DNA from: RECO01 sp050485385
GTDB lineage: Bacteria > Pseudomonadota > Alphaproteobacteria > Geminicoccales > Geminicoccaceae
Direction: 5' to 3'
DNA: 45,213 bases
NCBI GenBank assembly: GCA_050485385.1
Contig: JBJHBG010000028.1
Span: forward strand, 1 to 45,213
The first letter of the stretch is position 1; each line of letters begins with the position of its first letter. The position numbers and the translations under genes were made by a program. This document shows positions 37,587-45,213 of the stretch, one piece after another. The notes under the pieces are model-generated. The model was given only the letters and a program-made list of their open reading frames with translations. It was not told the origin of the DNA and made no database searches.

Positions 37587-39760
37587 CCATGACCACGACA
37601 CCAGCGCTGGACGCCGCCACCGTGCGCGCCCTGGTCGAAGGCCGGCATGGCGACCCCTTCGCCGTGCTCGGCCGGCATGGCGATCTGGTGCGCACCTTCC
37701 AGCCGCGCGCCCGCCAGGTGCGCGTGCTCGACACCGCCAACCAAGTGGTGGGCGAACTGCGCCGCATCGACGACGATGGTCTGTTCGAGGGGGCGGTGGC
37801 CGGGCTCGCGACGGGCGCCGCCTACCGCCTCGCCGTCGACGGCCGGGTGATGGAGGACCCGTACCGCTTCGGCGCCGTGCTCGGCGAGGTCGACGTCTAC
37901 CTCCTCGCCGAAGGCCGCCACCGCCGGCTCTACGAGAAGCTCGGCGCGCATCCGCGCACCGTCGACGGTGTCGAGGGGGTGAGCTTCGCCGTCTGGGCGC
38001 CCAACGCCACCCGATGCAGCGTGGTCGGCGACTTCAACCATTGGGACGGCCGCGCCCACGTCATGCGCAAACGCCTGGAGTGCGGCGTCTTCGAGATCTT
38101 CGTGCCCGGCGTGAGGAAGGGGACGCACTACAAGTACGAACTGCTGGGTCCGCGCGGCGAACTCTTGCCGCTCAAGGCCGATCCGGTCGGCTTCCGCGCC
38201 CAGCACCCGCCCGAGACGGCGAGCGTGGTGACCGGCCTCGTCGACCACGCCTGGAGCGACGGCGCCTGGATGGGGGGCCGCGCCCGGCGCCACGACCGCG
38301 CTGCGCCGATCAGCATCTACGAGGTGCATCTCGGCTCGTGGATGCGGGTGCCGGAGGAGGGGGGGCGCTACCTGTCCTACGCCGAGCTGGCCGAACGCCT
38401 CGTCCCCTACGTCAAGGAGATGGGCTTCACCCACATCGAGCTCATGCCGATCAGCGAGTACCCCTTCGACGGCTCCTGGGGCTATCAGCCGGTGGGCCTC
38501 TTCGCGCCGACCATCCGCCACGGCACGCCCGAGGAGTTCGCCAGCTTCGTCGACACCTGCCACCGCCACGACATCGGTGTGATCATCGACTGGGTGCCCG
38601 GCCACTTCCCGACCGACGCCCACGGCCTCGCCCGCTTCGACGGCACCGAGCTCTACGAACACGCCGACCCGCGTCAGGGCTTCCATCAAGACTGGAACAC
38701 TCTGATCTATAATTACGGTCGCAACGAGGTCTGCAATTTCCTCATCGCCAACGCGCTATACTGGTTGGATCGCTTCCACATCGACGGCCTACGGGTCGAT
38801 GCTGTAGCATCGATGCTTTATCTCAACTACTCGCGAAACGAGGGCGAGTGGGTGCCGAACAAGTATGGCGGCAACGAGAACATCGAGGCCGTCGCCTTTC
38901 TCCGGGAGCTCAACGAGCTGATCTATGGCGAGTACCCCGGCGCCGTGACCATTGCGGAGGAATCGACCGCCTGGCCAGCCGTGTCGCGGCCGACCTATCT
39001 GGGCGGTCTCGGCTTCGGCTACAAATGGAACATGGGCTGGATGCACGACACGCTGGCTTATGTCGGGCGCGAGCCGGTGTTCCGCAAATTCCACCAGAAC
39101 GATCTGACTTTCGGCCTGCTTTACGCCTTCTCGGAGAACTTCATCCTGCCGTTGAGCCACGACGAGGTGGTGCACGGCAAGGGCTCGCTGCTCGGCCGGA
39201 TGAAGGGCGACCGATGGCAACGCTTCGCCAACCTGCGCGCGTATTTCGGCTTCATGTGGAGCCACCCGGGCAAGAAGCTCGTGTTCATGGGCGGCGAGAT
39301 CGGCCAGGAGCGCGAGTGGAACCACGACGGCAGCATCGATTGGCACCTGTTGGACGACGACCTGCACCGGGGCATGCAGCGGCTGGTGCGGGACCTGAAC
39401 GCCGTCTATCGCGAGCTGCAAGCCCTGCACGCGCTGGACGCCGAAGCGGCCGGTTTCGAGTGGATCGATGCCAGCGACAGCGAGCAGAGCGTGGTCACCT
39501 ACGTGCGTCGCGGGGCGAGCGGCGAGGTGGCGGTGGTCGCCTGCAACTTCACCCCGGTGGTTCGCCACGGCTACCGCATCGGCATGCCGGTGGCCGGCCG
39601 CTACAGCGAGCGGATCAACACCGATGCCGCGATCTACGGTGGCAGCGGCGTCGGCACGGGCGACGATTTGACGACCGAGGACGTGCCCTGGCACGGCCGC
39701 GACCAGAGCCTCCGCGTGACCTTGCCACCGCTCGCCACGGTGGTGCTCGTGCCGGCGTGA
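37583..39760 (+). CDS. glgB: 1,4-alpha-glucan branching enzyme
   Basis: The 725-residue GH13_9 enzyme creates alpha-1,6 branches in glycogen and serves both the GlgA and GlgE chains. It has two N-terminal beta modules, including a CBM48 (GVSFAVWAPNATRCSVVGDF). The catalytic barrel has Asp406 in GLRVDAVASMLY, Glu459 in IAEEST and Asp527 in LSHDEVVHGKGSL. The length equals that of E. coli GlgB (728). ATG at 37583 overlaps the treS-mak stop; ATG at 37589 is an alternative. Confidence 0.97.
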
Positions 39761-39770
39761 GTGGCGGGCG

Positions 39771-42700
39771 GTGACGCGCGCCACCAACCGCGTCGCTCCC
39801 GGCAGCCCGTTCCCGCTCGGCGCCACTTTCGACGGCCGCGGCGTCAACTTCGCACTCTTCTCGGCCCACGCCGAGCGGGTCGAACTGTGCCTGTTCGAGC
39901 CGACCGGCCAGCGCGAGATCGAGCGGGTCACCCTGCCCGAGTACACCGACGAGGTGTTCCACGGTTACCTGGCCGACCTCGCCCCCGGCCAACTCTACGG
40001 CTATCGGGTGCACGGTCCCTACGCGCCCGAGGCGGGCCATCGCTTCAATCCGTCGAAGCTCCTGATCGACCCCTATGCGCGCCTGCTGCACGGCCACCTT
40101 CGCTGGTCCAACGCGCATTACGGCTACCGCGTCGGCAGCCCGCGCGAGGATCTCTCGATCGATCGGCGCGACAACGCCCGCTCGATGCCGAAAGCGGTGG
40201 TGGTCGACGACACCTTCACATGGGGGGCGGATCGACGGCTGTGCCGGCCGTGGGACGAGACCGTCATCTACGAGGCCCACGTGAAGGGGTTGACGGCGCG
40301 GCATCCGGAGGTGCCGCACAGCCTGCGCGGTACCTACGCCGCCCTCGGCCACCCGGCCGTCGTCGACCATCTGCGGCGGCTCGGCATCACCGCGGTCGAA
40401 CTCCTGCCGATCCAGGCCATCGTCGACGAGCGGGCGGTGCACGAGCGCGGGCTCAAGAACTACTGGGGCTACAGTCCCATCGGCTATTTCGCGCCGGAGA
40501 CACGTTACGCCCACGGCCCCGACGCGATCCGCGAGGTCAAGACGATGGTCGCGCGGCTGCACGAGGCGGGCGTCGAGGTGCTGCTCGACGTGGTCTACAA
40601 CCACACCGCCGAAGGCGGCCACCTCGGCCCCACCTTCTCGCTCCGCGGCATCGACAACGCGAGCTACTACCGCCTGCGGCCCGACGACCGCCGCCTGAAC
40701 GACGACATGACGGGCTGCGGCAACACGTTGAACGTCAGCCATCCGCGTGTGCTGCAACTGGTGATGGACTCCTTGCGTTACTGGGTCGAGGTGATGCGCG
40801 TCGACGGCTTCCGCTTCGATCTCGCCACGGCGGTGGCACGGGAGAGCACCGGCTTCGACACCGGTTCGGGCTTTCTCGACGCCGTCCGCCAGGACCCGGT
40901 GCTCGCGTCCGTCAAGCTGATCGCCGAGCCCTGGGACCTCGGCCCCGGCGGCTACCGGCTCGGCGGCTTCGCCCCCGGTTGGAGCGAGTGGAACGATCGC
41001 TTCCGCGACACCGTGCGCGCCTTTTGGCGCGGCGACGAACGGGTGACGCCCGAATTCGCCAGCCGCTTTCTGGGCTCCGCCGACACGTTCGACCGGCGCG
41101 GCCGCAGACCTTGGGCCGGCGTCAACTACGTCACGGCACACGACGGCTTCACCCTGACCGACCTCGTCACCTACACCGCCAAGCGCAACCACGCCAACGG
41201 AGAGGACAACCGGGACGGTCACGACCATAACCTGTCGTTCAACTGTGGCGAGGAGGGGCCGAGCCAAAGTCCGGCCGTGCGTGCGCTGCGTCTGCGCCAG
41301 AAGCGCAACTTCCTGGCGACGCTGCTGCTCGCCCAGGGCACGCCCATGCTGCTCGCCGGCGACGAGATCGGCAACAGCCAGGGTGGCAACAACAATGCCT
41401 ACTGCCAGGACAACGAGACGAGCTGGCTGCCCTGGCCCGAACTCGACATCGACGATCTGGAGTTGCAGGGCTTCGTCGAGGGGCTGCTGGCGCTGCGGCG
41501 CCGGCATCGGGTGTTCCGGCGGCGGCGGTTCCTGCACGGCCGCGACCGCTCCGCCGCCGGCGTGCGTGACGTCTCGTGGTTCAGCGAGCGCGGCGAGCCG
41601 ATGGCCGAGGCCGACTGGCACGACCCGCATCGGCGCACGCTCGGCGTGCTGTTGTGCGGGGCGGCGAGCCCCGATCCGATGGCCCCGGTCGATCCGAACC
41701 TGGACGAGACCTTTCTGTTGCTCTTCAACGCCGCCGCCGACGAGCACCGCTTCCACCTGCCGCCGGTGCCCGGGGCCATCGCTTGGCGGCGGCTGATCGA
41801 CACACTCGACCCCGAGCGCGGTGGCGACGGCGCCGCGCTGCCGGCGCAGAGCGTCTGCGTCCTCGCCCCGTGCAGCCTCGTGCTCCTGCTCGCGTCCGGC
41901 GAGCCGCCGGCCGATCTCGACGTCGTCCACGAGAGCCACCACGCCATGCCCTTCGGCGCCGAGGTGCTGGCGCGCGGTGGCGTGCGCTTCCGCCTGTGGG
42001 CGCCGGACATGGCGGCGCCCAAGCTCAGGCTCGGCATCGGGCCAGCGGCGGTCGATCTGCCGTTGGAGGCGATGCGGGCGGGCTGGTTCGAGCTGTGGAC
42101 CGAGCGCGCCGGCCCCGGCTCGGCCTACGCCTTCGTGCTCGACGACGGCGAGATCGTGCCCGACCCGGCGGCCCGCGCCCAGGCCGGCGAGGTCACCGGC
42201 CCGTCGGTCGTGGTCGACCCCGGCCACTATCGCTGGCGCGAGACGGTCTGGGCCGGCCGCCCCTGGCACGAGGCGGCGATCATGGAGGTGCACGTCGGCG
42301 CCTTCACCCACGAGGGCACGTTCCGCGGCCTGACGGAGCGGCTGGAGCACTTGGCGGCGCTCGGCGTGACGGCCATCCAGCTCATGCCGATCCAGGCCTT
42401 CGCCGGCCGGCGCAACTGGGGCTATGACGCCGTCTTGTGGTTCTGTCCGGCGCCCGCCTATGGCGGCGTCGACGAGCTGAAGGCGTTGATCGACGAGGCG
42501 CACCGGCTCGGCCTGATGGTCTTCCTCGACGTGGTCTACACGCATTTCGGCCCGGCCGGGAACGCGCTGCCGCTCTACGCCTCGTGCTTCCTGCGCGACG
42601 ACGTCGCCACGCCCTGGGGGCCGGCCATCGACTACCGCCAGCGGACGGTGCGCGACTTCGTCATCCACAACGCGTTGTTCTGGCTGGAGGAGTACCGTCT

Positions 42701-43724
42701 CGACGGCCTCCGGCTGAACGACGTGCATCATGTCTTCGACGAGGAGACGCCCGACGTGATCGACGAGCTGGCGGCGGCCGTCGCCGAGCGGTTCGCCGGC
42801 GAGCGCCACGTCCATCTCATCCTGGAGAACCAGGACAACGACCTCGTCCGCCTCGACGGTCCCTTCCGCGCGCAGTGGAACGACGATCTGCAGAAGGCCC
42901 TCTGCGCGGCGCTGACCGACGAGCGGCGCGGCCCCTACGCCCGCTTCGCTGCCGATCCGATCGAGGGGCTCGGCCGGGCCCTCGTCGATGGCACCGTGCC
43001 GCTGGACGGTGCCGGCGACGTGGCGGAGGCGGCCGGAAGGCGCGCCCAGCGGTTGCCGCCCACACGCTTCGTCGCCTACCTGGAGAACCACGAACGGCCC
43101 GGCAACCGGCCGGACGGCGCGCGCCTCGCCGCCCTGGTGCCGCCGCGCGTGCGTCACGCGGGCCTCGCCCTCGTGCTGCTGTCGCCGCAGATCCCGATGC
43201 TGTTCATGGGCGAGGAATGGGGCTCGAAGCGGCCCTTCTACTTCTTCAACGACTTCGACGGACCGGTCGCGGCAAGCGTGCGCACCGGCCGCAGCCGGCA
43301 GCTGGCACCGCTCGGCGGCGGCGAGATGGTGCCGCCCGACCCCGGCGATCCGCGCACCTTCGAGGCGGCGCGCCTCGATTGGCACGAGGCCCGCTCCGCC
43401 GAGGGCCGCGTCGAGATGGCGCTGGTGCGGGGCCTCTTGGAGTTGCGACAACGCGAGCTGATGCCGCTGCTCGACGGTGCTCAGGGCGATGCCGGAGCTT
43501 GGCGGCGCGTCGGCACCTACGGCCTCGTCGTGACTTGGCGGCTCGCCCGTGGCCGCCGCCTCAGCCTGATGGCCCAGCTCGGCGACGTGCCGGGCGAGGC
43601 CTTTCCGGCGACCCGCGACGCCCCGCTTTGGACCAGTGCCGCCGACGTGGCTTCCGACCTCGCCGTCGGCCGCCTGCCGGCCTGGGGCGTCGCCGCGTTT
43701 CTCGACACGGAGGAGGCAGGATGA
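39771..43724 (+). CDS. glgX: Fusion of glycogen debranching enzyme GlgX with a TreZ-like domain of altered active site
   Basis: One uninterrupted frame of 1317 codons joins two proteins. Residues 1-710 are GlgX (hydrolyses alpha-1,6 branches) with Asp350 in GFRFDLATAV, Glu386 in LIAEPWDLGP and Asp458 in TAHDGFTLTDL intact. At residue 726 a Met-Pro-Phe-Gly start typical of malto-oligosyltrehalose trehalohydrolase (TreZ) opens a full-length TreZ-like domain (NWGYDAVLW, LLSPQIPMLFMGEEWGS). Key residues differ: DVVYTH (usual N is Thr924), GLRLNDVHH (nucleophile D is Asn983), and ENHERPGNR (D is Glu1108), while Glu1019 in LILENQDND remains. The TreZ part is probably inactive as a hydrolase. GTG start is 10 bp after glgB; malQ overlaps the stop. 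No TreY is in the window. Confidence 0.93.
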   Translation: MTRATNRVAPGSPFPLGATFDGRGVNFALFSAHAERVELCLFEPTGQREIERVTLPEYTDEVFHGYLADLAPGQLYGYRVHGPYAPEAGHRFNPSKLLIDPYARLLHGHLRWSNAHYGYRVGSPREDLSIDRRDNARSMPKAVVVDDTFTWGADRRLCRPWDETVIYEAHVKGLTARHPEVPHSLRGTYAALGHPAVVDHLRRLGITAVELLPIQAIVDERAVHERGLKNYWGYSPIGYFAPETRYAHGPDAIREVKTMVARLHEAGVEVLLDVVYNHTAEGGHLGPTFSLRGIDNASYYRLRPDDRRLNDDMTGCGNTLNVSHPRVLQLVMDSLRYWVEVMRVDGFRFDLATAVARESTGFDTGSGFLDAVRQDPVLASVKLIAEPWDLGPGGYRLGGFAPGWSEWNDRFRDTVRAFWRGDERVTPEFASRFLGSADTFDRRGRRPWAGVNYVTAHDGFTLTDLVTYTAKRNHANGEDNRDGHDHNLSFNCGEEGPSQSPAVRALRLRQKRNFLATLLLAQGTPMLLAGDEIGNSQGGNNNAYCQDNETSWLPWPELDIDDLELQGFVEGLLALRRRHRVFRRRRFLHGRDRSAAGVRDVSWFSERGEPMAEADWHDPHRRTLGVLLCGAASPDPMAPVDPNLDETFLLLFNAAADEHRFHLPPVPGAIAWRRLIDTLDPERGGDGAALPAQSVCVLAPCSLVLLLASGEPPADLDVVHESHHAMPFGAEVLARGGVRFRLWAPDMAAPKLRLGIGPAAVDLPLEAMRAGWFELWTERAGPGSAYAFVLDDGEIVPDPAARAQAGEVTGPSVVVDPGHYRWRETVWAGRPWHEAAIMEVHVGAFTHEGTFRGLTERLEHLAALGVTAIQLMPIQAFAGRRNWGYDAVLWFCPAPAYGGVDELKALIDEAHRLGLMVFLDVVYTHFGPAGNALPLYASCFLRDDVATPWGPAIDYRQRTVRDFVIHNALFWLEEYRLDGLRLNDVHHVFDEETPDVIDELAAAVAERFAGERHVHLILENQDNDLVRLDGPFRAQWNDDLQKALCAALTDERRGPYARFAADPIEGLGRALVDGTVPLDGAGDVAEAAGRRAQRLPPTRFVAYLENHERPGNRPDGARLAALVPPRVRHAGLALVLLSPQIPMLFMGEEWGSKRPFYFFNDFDGPVAASVRTGRSRQLAPLGGGEMVPPDPGDPRTFEAARLDWHEARSAEGRVEMALVRGLLELRQRELMPLLDGAQGDAGAWRRVGTYGLVVTWRLARGRRLSLMAQLGDVPGEAFPATRDAPLWTSAADVASDLAVGRLPAWGVAAFLDTEEAG

Positions 43725-45213
43725 GCGAGGTTCGGCGGGCGGCGGCGGCGCATGGCGTCGCCCTCGCGTATCACGACGTCTCTGGCATCGAGCACCGAGC
43801 GAGCGACCGCACGCTGGACGCGATCCTGACGGGCCTCGGCGTCGATCCGGCGGCGCCCGCAGCCACGCGCGCGCCGCTGCCGCTGCTGGTCGATCCTGGT
43901 GCCGTGCCCGTCGTGCCGGAGCTGGCGCCCGGTTGCGACTACCTCGTCATGCTGGAGACGGGCGAGCGTGTCGACGGCATCGCCACCGCCGACCACGCGG
44001 GCGGTCGCCTCCATGGGCCGTTGCCATGGGGTCTGCACCGGCTCGCGGCGGACGGCCTGGAGCGCTTCCTCCTGGTCGCGCCGCCCCGCTGCCTCTCGCC
44101 GCGCGAACTGGGCGTGGCGCGGGGCTTCGGCATGAGTGCCCAGCTCTACGGCTTGGCGACCGGCCGCGGCAGCGCCGTGGGCGACTTCGCCGACCTCGCC
44201 CGTGCCGTGCGCGCCGCCGGTGCCGCCGGTGCCGATCTGTTCGGCCTCAGCCCGTTGCATGCGCTGTTCATGGCCGATCCCTTGGCGATCAGCCCCTACT
44301 CGCCGTCGCACCGCCGCTTCCTCAATCCGCTCTACGTCGCCGTACCCGAAGCGGCGCAGCGCCTTGGCCTGGCGCTGCCGGCCGATGCCCCCGCCATCCA
44401 GGCTGACGGGCTCGTCGACTACCCGGCAGTGGCGTCGGCGAAGCGGGTAGCGCTCGAAGGGCTTTGGGAAGGCTTCGGCCACGGCGAGGCCTCCGCCGAC
44501 TTTCAGCGCTTTTGCCTGGAAGGCGGTGAGGCGCTGCAACGCCATTGCCGCTTCGAGGCGCTGCACGAGACGGTCCTGGCCCGCGATCCGACCCGCTGGG
44601 CCTTCTGGTTTTGGCCCGAGGGCTGGGACGATCCCGCCTCGCCCGCGGTCGCGGCGTTCGCCCGCGACCACGCCGACCGCGTCGGCTTCTTCGCTTTTCT
44701 GCAATGGCTCGCCACGCTCCAACTCGCCGACGCACAAGCCGCCGCCCGCCATGCCGGCATGGCGCTGGGCCTCTACGGCGATCTGGCGGTTGGGGTGAAT
44801 GCCGCCGGCTCCATGGCGTGGAGCACGCCCGGGCTGACGCTGCGCGGCCTCTCCATCGGCGCGCCGCCCGATCCGCTCGGTCCCGATGGCCAGAAATGGG
44901 GCCTCGCCCCCTTCGCGCCGACGACATTGGCCAAGCTCGGCTTCCGACCCCTGCTCGACGACCTGGAAGCCAATGCGCGTCACGCCGGGGCGGTGCGCAT
45001 CGACCACGTCCTCGGCTTCGCCCGGCAGTTCTGGATCCCCGACGACGCGCCCGCCAGCGAGGGCACGTACGTCGAGTTCCCCTTCGACGTGCTGGCCCGG
45101 CTCTGCGCGCTGGTGTCCCACCGCCAACGCTGCGTCGTCATCGGCGAAGACCTCGGCACCGTGCCCGAGGGCTTCCGCGAGCGCATGACCGCCTACGGCC
45201 TCCTGTCCTGCCG
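43721..45213 (+). CDS. malQ: 4-alpha-glucanotransferase (amylomaltase), cut by the right edge
   Basis: The first 497 codons of a GH77 enzyme that transfers maltodextrin segments are present; the frame is open at the edge. The active-site nucleophile Asp428 lies in VRIDHVLGFARQFW and the acid/base Glu476 in VIGEDLGTVPEGF; the third catalytic aspartate would fall beyond the edge. Upstream, LFGLSPLHALF and SPYSPSHRRFLNPLYV are typical of the family. An N-terminal extra domain of about 130 residues makes it the longer E. coli-like type. ATG at 43721 overlaps the glgX-treZ stop by 4 bp. It would recycle short maltodextrins left by GlgX and GlgP. Confidence 0.94.
   Translation, partial: MSEVRRAAAAHGVALAYHDVSGIEHRASDRTLDAILTGLGVDPAAPAATRAPLPLLVDPGAVPVVPELAPGCDYLVMLETGERVDGIATADHAGGRLHGPLPWGLHRLAADGLERFLLVAPPRCLSPRELGVARGFGMSAQLYGLATGRGSAVGDFADLARAVRAAGAAGADLFGLSPLHALFMADPLAISPYSPSHRRFLNPLYVAVPEAAQRLGLALPADAPAIQADGLVDYPAVASAKRVALEGLWEGFGHGEASADFQRFCLEGGEALQRHCRFEALHETVLARDPTRWAFWFWPEGWDDPASPAVAAFARDHADRVGFFAFLQWLATLQLADAQAAARHAGMALGLYGDLAVGVNAAGSMAWSTPGLTLRGLSIGAPPDPLGPDGQKWGLAPFAPTTLAKLGFRPLLDDLEANARHAGAVRIDHVLGFARQFWIPDDAPASEGTYVEFPFDVLARLCALVSHRQRCVVIGEDLGTVPEGFRERMTAYGLLSC

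Noticed and set aside
39615..43451. A 1278-codon minus-strand frame opposite glgX-treZ
   Set aside because: Same reason: the plus strand carries GH13 catalytic motifs in frame, and the opposite product shows none.
43721..45213. Right-edge gene as treY, expected beside treZ
   Set aside because: The RIDHVLGF and GEDLGTVP motifs identify GH77 4-alpha-glucanotransferase, not GH13 maltooligosyltrehalose synthase.

Overview
The window is GC-rich, densely coded chromosomal DNA from what looks like an alphaproteobacterium. The evidence is the hisS-prfA-prmC order, the homospermidine synthase plus short group IV decarboxylase pair, a FrcBCA-like sugar transporter with a single-domain ATPase, and frequent GTG/TTG starts with 4-bp ATGA/GTGA overlaps. 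A Rhodospirillales-like origin is a guess. No rRNA, tRNA, IS element, integrase or CRISPR array was seen.

Layout. (1) 1-6.7 kb, minus strand: a translation operon hisS-prfA-(OsmC-family gene)-prmC, followed by a large SAM-cyclase-ATPase-TPR regulator cut by the left edge. (2) 6.7-8.4 kb: a small accessory insert with an AbrB-type antitoxin/Doc toxin pair and an A+T-rich membrane-protein gene. A GC-rich double-hairpin repeat lies at each of its three junctions, and a composite copy lies at 21.0 kb. (3) 8.4-13.0 kb, minus: the stress trio prkA-yeaH-spoVR. (4) 13.0-16.8 kb, plus: homospermidine synthase and ornithine/lysine decarboxylase, with a promoter and hairpin leader and a second hairpin between the genes, then a small lipoprotein. 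(5) 16.8-21 kb, minus: an FGGY kinase and a CUT2-type sugar ABC transporter. (6) 21-25.6 kb: a DegT aminotransferase, a Tat-type alkaline phosphatase, an OxyR-like regulator, and a divergent Bax-inhibitor-1 protein with a structured leader. (7) 25.8 kb to the right edge, plus: a compact glycogen/trehalose operon glgP-glgC-glgA-glgE-treS/mak-glgB-glgX/treZ-malQ, with malQ cut by the edge.

The last region is the most striking. It encodes two entries into alpha-glucan: ADP-glucose through GlgC and GlgA, and trehalose to maltose to maltose-1-phosphate to glucan through TreS-Mak and GlgE. Both share one branching enzyme (GlgB) and a breakdown set (GlgP, GlgX, MalQ). The GlgX protein is fused in frame to a complete-length TreZ domain whose catalytic aspartate, transition-state aspartate and region I asparagine are replaced (D to N, D to E, N to T). 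GlgE also carries a roughly 385-residue N-terminal extension that resembles a degenerate GH13 barrel. The cluster may therefore use fused non-catalytic GH13 modules, possibly for glucan binding or assembly. This idea is an inference from sequence.
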